Of a stretch of DNA of 64,000 nucleotides, positions 1 through 10,712 are shown one piece after another; position 1 is the first letter of the stretch; each line of letters begins with the position of its first letter. Where the stretch lies: assembly GCA_015832175.1 (NCBI GenBank), contig WJXW01000008.1, positions 2,046,001-2,110,000 on the forward strand. The letters are read 5' to 3'. A program made the position numbers and the translations under genes. Below the pieces are notes generated by a model. The model was given only the letters and a program-made list of their open reading frames with translations. It was not told the DNA's origin and did no database searches. The stretch is from Paraphaeosphaeria minitans (taxonomy: Eukaryota > Ascomycota > Dothideomycetes > Pleosporales > Didymosphaeriaceae).

Positions 1-801
1 CATACCTCTGGGACCGAAAACCTAGCCGATCTGCCGATCTCGGGGAAATGGGTTCATGGAGACGCAGTAAAAGAGTTCGATGATGCGATTGACGACATAT
101 ATGGATTCGAGTCTATGAGGGAAGCCAAGTCGAGTCACCCCCAGCGGGCTACAGAGCTCGCGGTGGTGCATAAGGGGCTTGAGCTAGGCGTAAAAACATT
201 GGTCATCATGAATTCCATGGTTTACGGACACGGCTTAGGACTTTTTGAGCGCAGCGGCGTCCGAGTTTCCGCGATGGCAAAAGTCGCAATGGGGAAAGGG
301 AAGATCGTCTTAATAGGTGACGGGAAAGGCATGTGGGACCATGTGCACGTGAAAGAACTGGCGGAGCTGTATAAGATCGTGGTAGTAGAGATGATGAGAA
401 ATGGAGGCAAGGTCTTGCCGAATGGGAAGATGGGCATAATTTTTAGCGCCAATGGGCGGCACAGCTGGAATGCAGTAGCGCAGGAGGTAGCAAATGTCTG
501 TTACGAGGAAGGTATCGTGCCACAGAAAGTGCTGAATCACGTGGAGCTGGCTGACGGGATAAAGCTATTCTCCGCGTACATTCCGCAGGTCGTAAGTGAA
601 GACGATATAGTCGAGTTACGACTGTGTAGTAATGCGGAGACGCGGTCCAGTGTAGCGCGAAGTCTGGGATGGAAGCCGACATGGGGAGAAGAAGTCTGGG
701 AACAAGCTATACGAGACGACGTGAGGATAGCTTTGCGACCCGAGCAAGACGTGTTGTCTGATCTTGTTTCCGAAGCCCAGTCTCCAATACATACATGGTA
801 G
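1..801 (+). CDS. NAD(P)-dependent epimerase/dehydratase-like protein, 5'-truncated by the window edge
   Basis: The frame is open from base 1 to a TAG at 799-801, giving 266 visible residues; the true start lies upstream, so the ATG at 115 is internal. The order of blocks matches fungal extended or atypical short-chain dehydrogenases: an HTSGT segment at the very start (end of a Rossmann strand), a MVYGHGLGLF block around residues 72-81 (the Y-G-x-G-x-G-x-F pattern of this group), then a GDGKGMWDHVHVKELAELY block around residues 108-126, typical of the substrate-side helix. The N-terminal GxxGxxG nucleotide-binding loop would lie outside the window. Such proteins are usually soluble and act on nucleotide sugars, terpenoids or polyketide intermediates; the substrate cannot be told. 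No intron is needed in the visible part. It converges on the tyrosinase gene with 48 bp between stop codons. It is free of the RIP signature seen to the right. Confidence 0.8.
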   Translation, partial: HTSGTENLADLPISGKWVHGDAVKEFDDAIDDIYGFESMREAKSSHPQRATELAVVHKGLELGVKTLVIMNSMVYGHGLGLFERSGVRVSAMAKVAMGKGKIVLIGDGKGMWDHVHVKELAELYKIVVVEMMRNGGKVLPNGKMGIIFSANGRHSWNAVAQEVANVCYEEGIVPQKVLNHVELADGIKLFSAYIPQVVSEDDIVELRLCSNAETRSSVARSLGWKPTWGEEVWEQAIRDDVRIALRPEQDVLSDLVSEAQSPIHTW

Positions 802-849
802 TGGGAAGCAAGTGCGATTGCATGCTCGTCCCGATTCGACGTTATATCC

Positions 850-2413
850 TCACACGTAGATATAGCAGAACTCTCCACCCATCCCCCCAATGCTGTCCAA
901 GAGATCCCAGGTGTTGGTTCGATTAGCGGTCCAATTGAGATCCACATAATCATCTTTTGCTGGCGTGTCTGGAAGCACATTCATCCGATTCTCGGGGTCT
1001 TGCATTTGCCATATCCACCAGACGCGATCGACCATTCCATGATGGAACCAGAACAATGGGTCACCGGGAGAACTGTAGAAATCCTAAAACGGGTCAGCAT
1101 TTCATCTATCCATCGCTGAGAGAGGTGCAAATGAACGACGCTCACTCACACCACCTGGATCTCCGCCAATAGTGTAGTGTCCGGACATGTGTACTCCCCA
1201 GTCATTCTTCTCCGGTATACCCAGCATATTTTGTTGGAATAGGTCGACAGTGTTGGCTTTCGTGATCAGATTGTACGTGTAGTTTGCATATAGCATTGCG
1301 GATGCCTGTTTTAGCGAAGGTGTTAGTGTGAGTATGCAATGGGGATACGCTAGGGATATCGACGTACATAGCGGTTGACATCGCGTCGAAGGCAGCGCGG
1401 ATTGTGCCCGTATCCGTCCTTCTGAGGGTTTGAAGGAATATCCGGCATCATTTTACTGATGGGTCCCAAGCTGACAGTCATACCGTTGGGATGTGAGAAA
1501 TGTAATAATCATCGAGGCAGTGATACTAACTTCGCGAAGGGCCCTTCTGTGACACAGCCTCCCCCAATGTCTGCAGGAATCATATTGTAGGGTGGTTTGA
1601 AAACTGCACCATGGATCATCACTCCTGGATAGTCCGATTTCCCTCCATTCCCTCCCATGCTGGACATATTGCCATTGAACATCGGCGAGTTGATAGGATC
1701 AGCTGCAGTACGACCCCAGTTCCAGTACTTTTTATGTCAGCACACCAAGTCACAAGCAATCTTAGTCGAACGTACTGGTTGGTACCCGGTGTAGGCGCAC
1801 TCTTCGCGAAGTGCCTTTTCGTAAGCCCAGACGTAGACGCGATGAGCTGGGAAAAGATGAGGCTTGACGATAATGTTAGCCATGATTATGGGATGATACA
1901 ATTTAGGGACGACGTACTGTTGAGTGTAGATGCATCGCTTGGGTTTCGTGGGTAAGCACGAAATCATCGTACCGATTCATGATACCAGGGTACTTCTTCT
2001 TGTCTGCTTTCGGCGGCTTGGATTGCAGGCAGAGTACGGCCCGAATGTACTCTTCACGTTGGGGTATCGTCAAATCATGCCTATATGATCATTATCAAGG
2101 TTCTAACCAGTAGAGGTTTCTTTACCATTCTTGACGTCTGGCGGCTGTCTCAAGGGTGCATCCATTGCTATTCGGTTTCTTTGCGAGATAAGCCTCAAAA
2201 TTTGCTAGAGAATCTTCCTCTAGTTTGTCCACCTCGTCGAGGGGATAGGGAAACCCGTCAGATCGACTGAGATATGCATTGTTAGCGTGTTGCAGAAGCT
2301 CAGGAGCACCTTGGACGATACCGGTTGAGACTGAATGGAGCGCTCTTAGTTGGTCCAGCCCAGATAGTGACCAACACAGAGGAAATTATAACAAGGCACG
2401 CAGTAGCAACCAT
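850..2413 (-). CDS. Short secreted tyrosinase / catechol-oxidase-type copper enzyme, eight exons, 390 aa
   Basis: Exons on the minus strand: 2413-2322, 2266-2126, 2080-1918, 1862-1776, 1727-1531, 1470-1368, 1305-1150, 1083-850. Introns are 55, 45, 55, 48, 60, 62 and 66 nt; all are GT...AG and most contain CTAAC or CTGAC. The joined frame is 1,173 nt ending in TGA. Start: the ATG at 2413 has a good context (AACATGG) and opens a hydrophobic segment (residues 4-19), read as a signal peptide. CuA ligands are likely H122, H130 and H139 (DDFVLTH, then HSTPHLFPAHR, with H-x8-H spacing). CuB ligands are likely H300 and H304 (GVHMSGHYTIGG) plus the FWFHHGMVDRVWWIW His pair at 327-328. The protein ends in CYIYV, a Y-x-Y end typical of the tyrosinase core, with no C-terminal pro-domain, so it fits the short secreted fungal class that oxidises phenols to quinones. 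Intron 5 is the least certain: its 3' site is the only AG available, and it removes three residues many homologues have before LGP. The gene is intact and not RIP-mutated although the repeat block begins about 1 kb upstream. Confidence 0.88.
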
Positions 2414-3389
2414 GTTGCGCGACTTGAAGATGCGAATTCTTGGTGGAAGACCGGATGATGATATGTACCCAGGCTGTTGTCTACTTAAGCAATGCACCGC
2501 ATACATTACCATCGTGTCTATGTGGGAGCCTGTATGCACTTTTGACATTGAAACTGCCGCTTAGAAAATCGTTATTAACATGTGCATCGTAATTTCTTGA
2601 TCCTGGGCCCATCACTCAAAACTCCGAGCGGACAGCGTACGATGCCGCCTGCTGTCCAGTAGGGTACCACGGGGCGATCGTGTGGGGTAAGATGCGATAG
2701 TAGGTTGTATAGGCATAGGAAAGAGACGATTGGAAGTCGGTGTCTGAGTTGATATGGGAATCTCGAAATGCGAGCCCAACCAATCATGGCAAAAGCTACA
2801 GGCCAGGGAGGATTTTATTGATGTCGGCAGGTGTGATGCCCATGTAGAAAATCTATGCCACCATATTGGTCGGAATCGCAACCATGGTTCCATTCTTAAT
2901 GTTCAGTCCCTTTGCTGCGTCGGTAGGTAACATTGCGGTAGGGATGCGTGAGGGTTTTCTTTATGATGATGTTCGTGAAGCATCGTCGCAGCATAACTGT
3001 CCTAATGCATATGGACGAGCTAAAATGCTCGCGCCTTTATCCGACTCGAAAGGTTAGGAAACACCATTCTGTCAAATGGGTACTTATCGGTATCGTTGGA
3101 GAAGGAAGCAAAGGGATGGACGCTAATGTGGGGCGAGTGGGGCTCAGTTCGAGCAAGACAAGTATTCACAGGACATGCTCCAATGCAAACGCAGAGCTGT
3201 CGTGCATCGGGCGCACTCACATCTCTGCACGTTTTTCATAAGTTCGCGGCCGCATGATCGACCATCCGATTAATTTTCCGCATTAGCCACCAAGACCGAC
3301 TACCGTATCTTGGCAGTCGGTGCACGCCGGCACTCAATGCACGCCCCGCCCATGCAACACTATAACTCTGCAGCGCCGCAACTCCACTA
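2414..3389. other. Ordinary-composition intergenic DNA upstream of the tyrosinase gene
   Basis: This ~975-bp stretch has balanced base composition and normal CpA/TpG content. It should hold the tyrosinase promoter (reading leftward), but I see no convincing TATA or other named element. Short open frames exist on both strands (for example a + frame around 2866-3057 that begins with a hydrophobic run, and a - frame around 2893-2612). None has a recognisable domain or consistent splice sites, so no gene is called. A decayed or lineage-specific gene cannot be excluded. Confidence 0.5.
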
Positions 3390-3839
3390 ACATAGATCTA
3401 ATTAAGGCTGCGATTACGGCAATTAAATTATAAGAACTAGATAAACAACTTTTATACTAGAAATATACTAATCTATTTAGTGTTAATTAATCTACACTAT
3501 CCTAGAGATACTAAGGCGATATAGGCCTATATAAAGATACTAATAACGTAACTTTACTTATAATTAGGAGATAGAGCTTCTATAGTATATTAAGAAACTT
3601 ACTAAGCGTAATCTTACACCTACACGCTAGATAATATAGAGTTTTATCTCTATAATAGCTAAAAAGTAGGTCTCTATTTAGTAGGTTAATTAATTTATCT
3701 AAGAGAATAAGGAATCCTTATCATTTTAATAGACTACTAGTATTAATTATAATCGCTACTAAGCTGATTCCTTATATAAATATAAGCTCTACTTCAGTCT
3801 CCTATGTAATAAGATAGCCTAGTATCTAATTAAGGCCTA
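3390..3839. other. Start of the RIP-mutated block; unidentified repeat remnant
   Basis: Composition changes within a few dozen bases near 3390, from GC-balanced DNA to TpA-rich DNA with hardly any CpA or TpG. The ~450 bp before the first recognisable LTR (3840) match none of the four LTR families in the window. A less mutated patch (about 3790-3820) remains. It is probably a fragment of another, older repeat; no terminal repeat or coding motif is visible. Confidence 0.5.
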
Positions 3840-4032
3840 TATTATAGGCTAGCCTTAGAGAGTGAATAGAACTATAACTGCCAAATATAAAGAATAAATT
3901 CTAGATGTTAAGTCTCTATAGGAGGGGTGTGTCGCTTATAAAAAAAGTTTTCTTTAGTAGGTCTTCTTCTTTAGGGTAGTTTCTTTCCTTAAAATCCTTT
4001 TAAAGGCTAGGGCATAGCTATAGCCTATTATA
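3840..4032 (-). repeat. 3' LTR of Gypsy-A0 (193 bp, reversed)
   Basis: This is the reverse complement of the LTR at 4464-4656, with the same 193-bp length. The TG...CA ends have become TA...TA by C-to-T/G-to-A change. It lies 431 bp from an oppositely oriented LTR of the same family at 4464. Confidence 0.88.
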
Positions 4033-4463
4033 TACTCTATATCTTACTTAGTTTAAAACGTCTTATAGCTAAAAGGCATACTTTAGAGATCTAGAGAATA
4101 AGGTGCTGTAGTAAGGCGGTAATGTTATAGGCGTTGTTTTTTCTATTAGGGACTTATTATTATTTTAGTAAGAGTTTCTTTATAGTATAGAAGTAGCTTT
4201 AAGGTAGTCTTATATTAAGGGCCCTTATTAGGCAGTTTACTTATTTACCTTATATTTTAAAGTAATAGAATAGCGCTTCTACCCTTTCTAATATAATTAT
4301 TATATATCTATTACCTTAGCAGCGCGTTACTATTATAGTTTTTTAATATCTATATTACTTCACCTTCTTTCTTTTCTTCTCTACTCTTTCTTTCCTAAAC
4401 CTACTTTAACTTACGCTTATTTTAACTCCCTTAACTATTTACTACTACCTCTTTTCTTATCTC

Positions 4464-4656
4464 TGTAATGGGCTGGGGCATAGCCCCAGCCTTTGGAAGG
4501 ATCTTAAGGAAAGGAACCGCCCTAAAAGAAGTGGACCTACTAAGGAAAACTCTTCTTATAAGCGGCACACCCCCCTATAGAGACTTAATACCTAGAATTC
4601 ATCCTTTATATTTAGCACTTATAGTTCTGTTTATTCTCTAAGGCTAGCCTATAACA
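4464..4656 (+). repeat. 5' LTR of Gypsy-A1 (193 bp)
   Basis: It begins TGTAATGGGC and ends CTATAACA; it equals the length of the partner at 10515-10707 and is preceded by the TSD atctc. It keeps a short self-complementary start (GGCTGGGGC...GCCCCAGCC). Confidence 0.93.
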
Positions 4657-4689
4657 TTAAATTCTAGGTCTTCTAGAAAAGAGTTATTT

Positions 4690-6770
4690 AAAGGAATAGA
4701 GAAACGTAATAGAGTCTAGAATAACCTACTAATAGATACCTCTAATATCGCTAAGTTAGTTAAATAACTGCAGAACTTAATTACTACTAGAGACAAAGAC
4801 CGCTCTATTATATAAACACTATAACTCTAGAATAAAGAGCTGCGTAAGCTCTTTATACACTAATAGGCCTACGCTAGCACCACCCTAGGCCTATCTACCT
4901 CTACTATAGGGGGTAGATCCTTATTTACTAGTATAGACTAGCTAATTCTATAGCGTAAACTGCTTTTAAGCCTAACTAAGTTTAGGGGCTTAAAGATATA
5001 GTTTAAGGCTTAGAAGGTTATAATAAATTATAAGCTCTAGGCTAATAAGTAGTTTATTAGCTCCCTTTAAGAGGAATAGGCGCTAATATAGGACTGTCTA
5101 GATAATAGTCTTTAGGATACAGTAGCAGCCTTTTACTAAACTAGGGGGGCAGACAGCTAGTTTAACCTATAGATATTTATACAGTACCTTACTTTTATGT
5201 ACGCTAACAAATATGCTTAGTAAAAGGCTAAAGTACGCTTTAACATAATTAGGTAGGGCTCTAGGGAGAGTTTCTTTAACTTTTATATCCACTTTAAACA
5301 GACCTTAGTAAAGGCGGGTAGTAGCTAGTAGAGTAACACTAAGAAACTGCGTAAGTTATACTACGTAATCTAGCGTAATATCTATATAGTTACCTTTAAC
5401 TGCAACGTTTTTAAAGGGGACTATAACGCGGCTATTACTAGGTTTTTATAAATTATAGTAAACCTTAAAATAGAGGCCCTAGAAGATAAGCTTACTACTT
5501 AAGCTACCTTTTATAAAGATAGCTAGCCCCCTTTTAAAAATAGTAATAGTAACATTTATATAGCTCTTATAGTAGCTTTAACCTTAATCTAGCCCTAAGC
5601 TAGCGAAGAGGCAGGTAAGTAGCGCCTAAACTAGATACCTAAATATATCTTCTAGTAACGCTAGGATATAGGTGTATACACTTACTATAGTAAGCCTAAC
5701 TATATAGCTAGAGCCTACTTTAATACAGTTTTACTCTAGGCAATTATAACCTAACTTTAGTATAATAAAACAAGTATCTAGTTAAGAAAAGAATAGTTCC
5801 TAGTCTAGCGCTAATATAGGGGCTAAGCGCGATAGCATTAACAAAGGTATAATTAGGGCGAGCTGCGATAGTTAGAGTGGCTAGGGCTAGAGTAGGTATA
5901 AATAGGCCTATTCTTACCCTCTACGTCTTCCTTAACAGCATATAGTATATAGAGGCCCTAATTAATATAGGGTGTAAATACTTTACAGTAATTAGCCCTA
6001 GACTAGTAGATTTACTCTTACTATAGCGTATTATAATCTTAGCCTAGGAGCTAGAATAGGCTGCTAGGTTATTACTATAGACCCTTATTATAGAAATAGT
6101 AGTAGTGCCTTATAATATATCTAGGTAGTAATAGACCCTTTACGCTTATATAATTCCTAACCTCTACTAGGATATAATCCTAAGGGCCCCCTAGCTAGCT
6201 AAGTCTAAAGTAGTAGTAAATATCTATAGTAGCAAAATTATAATTAGCGTAGCTAGGGGTCTTATCGCTTTTAACACCTAGATAGTAGAGAGGCAGGGCC
6301 TCCTCGCCACACTAGTAGATAAGGAGGACAACGTGACACCCTTTAATACTCTAGATAAAGACTAAGAAAGGGTATTCTTAACTTCACTCTAGGATATTAC
6401 CTAGATACTTATAATAACGCTTCCTTATACAGTAAGACCTCTACCCCCCTATAATATAGCGGGGCTAGGCCTTACTAAAGATAGTAAGACTCTCTCTCTA
6501 GAACTAGTAGAGTACACTGCTATTTTTAATAAGACTAAAGCGTCTAGCCTCTTACTATACTAGGGTATATTAGACTACTATATTTACCTAAAGTAAACCC
6601 TAAGCGGCTCCCTTCTAAGACTACTTTAGGGCCTACTATATAGTATATCTAGAAATTAGCTAGTAGAACTCTAGCGCTAACTTATAGAACTTATAGACAA
6701 AGGCTAGATATAAGCTAGCTCCTCCTTAGTAGGCACTCTAGTCCTTCTAGCCCTAAAGCCTAAGGAGAAA
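4690..6770 (+). pseudogene. Gypsy-A1 gag and protease, RIP-broken
   Basis: When TAA/TAG are ignored one frame is readable for long stretches. A CCHC zinc-knuckle relic lies at about 5673-5730 (it now reads VYTYYSKPNYIARAY, with Cys codons turned to Tyr as RIP does to TGC/TGT). An aspartic-protease relic follows near 5950 with the pattern ALI-D-x-G-C, then YFTVISPR. No intact start or continuous frame remains. The matching part of Gypsy-A3 (54101-56220) keeps two more of the knuckle cysteines. Confidence 0.75.
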
Positions 6771-6779
6771 TAGCGATAG

Positions 6780-8610
6780 GCCTTATAGGTATAGAGACTA
6801 GAGCTAATAGGAGTAGTGCGCCCCTTTAAGATTCTAATAGATTATAAGAACCTTAAATACTTTATAAAGATTTAAGAATTAAGTAAGCGCTAGCACTAGT
6901 AGTTAGAGTTACTCTCTACCTTTTACTTCTACCTCTACTACTAGCCTAGATTCTAGATAGCTAGACTAAACGCACTAAGCTAGCGTAAGTAAGATATAGC
7001 CTAGTAAATAAGGATAAACGCCCTAATAATAGTGCCTAGGACTATTTAGGCTGCCCTAGTGTAGACACAATCTTTAATAGCGCTAATAGGGGCTTAGATC
7101 TTTACTAACACGCATCTATAGGCACTTTAGGACGTAGCTATAATAGAGTTCCCCCCCTACTATATTAGGCTTAAGGCGGTGCGCTATAGTAACTATATAT
7201 TCCTTATAGTAGCTACTACCTTTTAATAAATTAGAGACTATATAATTAGTGCGTATAGGTCCCTCCTATAGTAAGGAGTTCTTTAGGTCCTAGCTTAGAA
7301 ACCTTTTACTACCACTATTATATAGCGCGCACATAAGTCTCTAGTTATAGGCTATTCTAGAAAGAACTCTATATTTAAGATTATCTACTAGGACTACTAC
7401 TAGGATAATATATCTAAAAACATTACCTAATTTGTGCGTAATTACTACTGCGTAGGAGTGTATATAGACTAGTAAAAGTAGTAAAGTCTCCTATAGCCAC
7501 TCCTAATTATAGACTAGTACTAGGCGTAACTCTTAATAGATTTTATAGTAGACCTTCCCTAGGCCTCTACAGTAGCACTGCGATACCTGCTTATAATTAC
7601 TAACAGGCTGTTAAAGTATATATAACTAGAAGCTATAACTTCTATAATACTAGAGCACTGTACAGCCTACTTTTATAATATATAGTAGTAGTTCTATAGC
7701 TTCCCTACCTTACTAATTATAGATAGAGGCTTAGACTAGCTAAGGAAGTTCTAGACTACACTGTGTAAATTAACTAGAATAAAATAACTCCTCTCTATAG
7801 CATACTACCCCTAGACTAATAGCAGTATAGAGAGGGCGAACTAGGAGGTACTCTTAGTCCTCTGCATTATAGTTAACTTTAAATAGATAGACTAACTAGA
7901 CTGCCTCCTAGCCTACTAGCTTATATTAAATAATAAAGTATCTACTACTATAGGCCTAAGCCTAAACCTTTTACTAAATAGATATTACGTTAATCTCCTT
8001 AAGAGAATCTCCTTACTAGTAGAGTCTACCTACACCCTTACTAGGAGGGCAAAGCACTTCCTAAACCACCTTAAGAAAGGGATAGCTTTAGCCTAGGCTA
8101 CTATTACCTACAGACAGTAGCGCACTATAGAGGCCACAAACTATACTTACTACCCTATAGAGTAATTCTAAGTTAGAGATAAAGTATAGTTCTTACTATA
8201 TAACGTAAAAACTAACTAGCTAAAGAAGAAACTTAACTAGCTTAAAGTTAAGTATATTATAATAGCTATACTATCCCTACTTATAGTAACACTAGACCTG
8301 CCTAGTAATCTCTATAAAACTGTCTATATTAACCTCTTTAAGCGAGCGGCGGACAATCCCTTGCCTAGTTAGACCTAGGCTAACGCCTAGCTAGGCCTAG
8401 CCCTAGAGCTAGAAGAAGCGGACCTAGACCTATGTAAATAGAAAGTAGAGAAGGTCCTACGCATTAAAAACACCTAGGGAAAATAATAATAGGCGCTAGT
8501 AAAATAGACTAGGTAGGTATTACTAACTTAGGTGCTAGTTAAAAATATTATAAACACTATAGCTCTAGACTACTTTAAGGCTACCTAAGGGGACTATAAG
8601 CACAATAATA
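6780..8610 (+). pseudogene. Gypsy-A1 pol remnant: RNase H end, integrase, chromodomain-like tail; RT missing
   Basis: RNase H is recognisable at about 6815-7020 (PFKILIDYKNLKYF, the usual TDHKNL region). The integrase zinc finger is partly preserved near 7430-7460 (...NYYCVG). The integrase catalytic triad is intact as codons: Asp 7539-7541, Asp 7722-7724 (IIDRG) and Glu 7830-7832 (TNSSIERAN), giving the D,D-35-E spacing. At about 8440-8600 a block LVKQTRQVLLTQ followed by ALDYFKAT resembles a chromodomain with Trp codons turned to stops or otherwise altered. The RT active site is absent through deletion at about 6780. Confidence 0.75.
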
Positions 8611-10240
8611 GTCCTATCTAGCCTATAGGGAAGAACACATAAACATTACAAAGGAAGCTATAATAGGTATTTAAGAATTTATTCCCTTACTAACCTAGTA
8701 GAGGCGCTATCTATCTAAAAATTACTAAAGGCTATTAGCTTTAGGGTCGCTATAACTAAAGCAGCACTAAAGTGACACTAGGTAGGAATAAAGGGAGGCT
8801 ATAATAACTATATTACTTTTTACACTAGTAGCAGCGGCACCTAAAAGGGTGCACTAAACTAGCCCTAAACAAAGGCTTAAATAGAGTTACTCTATAAGGC
8901 TCTTAATATAGGTTAAAGGGTATACGCTATTAGGCTAGGGCTACTAGAAAAGTAAGGCAGCGTTAGCTAGGAGCTATCCTAAGTTACTCTATAATAGTAG
9001 TAAATAGGTTAGTAGTCTGCGCTTAAGTCTAGGTTATTTTATCTAGGCGCTAGCCTATACTCTCTTTAGATTGCTAGATGTAATTTCCTATATTATTTAT
9101 CTACCCCACTATATTATTAGCTAACGCTACTAGATTCTAATTATAGTTACTACTACGCTAGGCTAGAGTTATCTAAAGCGAAGGTGCTACTAGGGCTATG
9201 TCTATACTAGAGAGGTAACTACTATTCTGTTACCACACTAAGGTAGGGGTATAGTAGAGGAGCCTAGTTCCTGGATTAGGCTAGAGTTCTTAAGCGCCAA
9301 GTTTAGGTACTGCTTATACTGCTAGGCTAAGCGGTAGAACTTCGCTATAAAGGTAGGCAGCGTTCTAGTTATAGGCTTTTAGGAGTTAGTGCTATACGTT
9401 CTAGAATTACAGATATATAAATTGCTATTAACCTAGCCTTACTCTACGTATTTAATCTAGAAGCGCAGAGCCCGCCTTAGGCCTAGGTTATTAGTAAAGG
9501 GGGCAGAATCGTACTAGTAGGTGGCCTTAGTATAATAGTAGGCGCTATAGAAGTAGCCCTAGAATAGTTAATAGCTATACAAACATTAATAATAGTCTAG
9601 AATATAAGGCTATAGACTTACTCTGTGCGCCTAAGCTACTTTAGGCGCCTAATATATTTAATATATATAAAGCCTATATTAGGGTTAGCTAGCTCTTTGT
9701 CTAAACTATCTCCTTAAAGGACTGTGCTCTTAGTAATGTAAAGCTACTTTAGAGTATAAGTAGAGGTAATAGGGTTAGAGTAATTAGCTAGTACACGCCT
9801 CTTAGAGGTTATAAAGGGGTAAAGGTAATTACTACTATTAGGCTACTATATAAGCGTGTTAAGGCTTTAGAGAATTTTTTCTACCTTAGTATTATTAATC
9901 TCTTCTTTAGTATATATATAGCTAGGCTTAGTAAGGCGCTAGTTTAGGTCTAAAAAGTTATTACTACTACTACTACTAGGACTAAAGATATCCGCTAAGG
10001 CAGCGCTACCTTAGAGGCTGTTATTAATAATATTAATATTAGCTACGGCCGCAAATAGAATACTAAAAAAGAGGGCTAGAAGGCTAATAAGAGCACAGGG
10101 GCGTATAGCGTAAAAATAAAAGGGGGACTAGATTAGGGCTAAAAAGAGATAAGGACAAAGGTAGTTATAGATAGTTAAAGAAGTTAGAATAGGCGCGGGT
10201 TAGGGTTAGTATAAGAAAGAAAGAGTAGAGAAGAGAAGAG
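8610..10240 (+). pseudogene. Extra 3' reading frame of Gypsy-A1 between pol and the 3' LTR
   Basis: About 1.6 kb after the integrase tail still reads as protein if TAA/TAG are taken as RIP-made stops. For example 9840-10140 has runs such as LLYKRVKALENFFYLSIINL and a Lys-rich end. The opposite-strand pieces at 10713-11448 and 18699-19209 (Gypsy-A0) carry the same region. No family is recognised; it may be a C-terminal extension of pol or a separate protein. Confidence 0.45.
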
Positions 10241-10514
10241 AGAAAGTAGAGTAATATAAATATAAAGAGACTACGATAGCAACGCACTACTAAGGTAACA
10301 GACATATAATAATTATATTAGAAAGGGCAGGAGCGCTGTCCTGTCACCTTATAATAATAAGGTAAATAAACAAACTACCTAATAAGGGCCCTCGCCCTAA
10401 GGCCGCCTTAGGGCCGCCTCTATACTACTACCTCGCTATAGTATAATACTCCTAAGATCTCTAAGGCTTACTTTGTAACTATAAGATGTTTTAAACTAAG
10501 TAAAGTCTAGAGTA

Positions 10515-10707
10515 TATAATAGGCTAGGGCATAGCCCTAGCCTTTAGAAGGATCTTAAGGAAAAGAACTACCCTAAAAGAAGTAGACCTACTAAGGAAAA
10601 CTCTTCTTATAAGCAGCACACCCCCCTATAGAGACTTAATACCTAGAATTCATCCTTTACATTTGGCACTTACAGTTCTGTTTATTCTCTAAGGCTAGCC
10701 CATAACA
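10515..10707 (+). repeat. 3' LTR of Gypsy-A1 (193 bp)
   Basis: Pair of 4464-4656. It differs by C/T and G/A transitions as expected from RIP after insertion; it ends CCCATAACA and is followed by the TSD atctc. Confidence 0.93.
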
Positions 10708-10712
10708 ATCTC

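Larger units (their letters stand above)
4464..10707 (+). mobile_element. Gypsy-A1: Ty3/Gypsy retrotransposon, RT-deleted, RIP-inactivated (6,244 bp)
   Basis: It is bounded by two 193-bp LTRs and a 5-bp TSD atctc (4459-4463 and 10708-10712), inserted into opposite-strand Gypsy-A0. The order gag, protease, (RT missing), RNase H, integrase is that of Ty3/Gypsy. Around 6780 the sequence jumps from the start of the RT region straight to RNase H, compared with Gypsy-A0 and Gypsy-A3, which still carry RT. It is therefore a deletion derivative of a longer element. Density of RIP is high: 4681-4740, for instance, has no CpA or TpG and eleven TpA. Confidence 0.93.

Noticed and set aside
443..980. Minus-strand open frames overlapping the SDR gene
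   Set aside because: Shadows of the + coding frame and of the tyrosinase 3' end; no domain.
957..1172. Plus-strand frame of 71 codons
   Set aside because: Antisense to the last two tyrosinase exons and their intron.
1611..1955. Plus-strand frame of 114 codons
   Set aside because: Antisense to tyrosinase exons 3-5, whose protein is clearly recognisable.
2300..2548. Upstream in-frame ATG at 2548 as tyrosinase start
   Set aside because: It would add 45 non-hydrophobic residues before the signal-peptide-like segment; the ATG at 2413 has the better context and places the signal sequence at the N-terminus.
3840..4656. Oppositely oriented 193-bp repeats as terminal inverted repeats of a DNA transposon
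   Set aside because: They are LTRs of two Gypsy-A copies in opposite orientation; each has a same-orientation partner or matching internal sequence.
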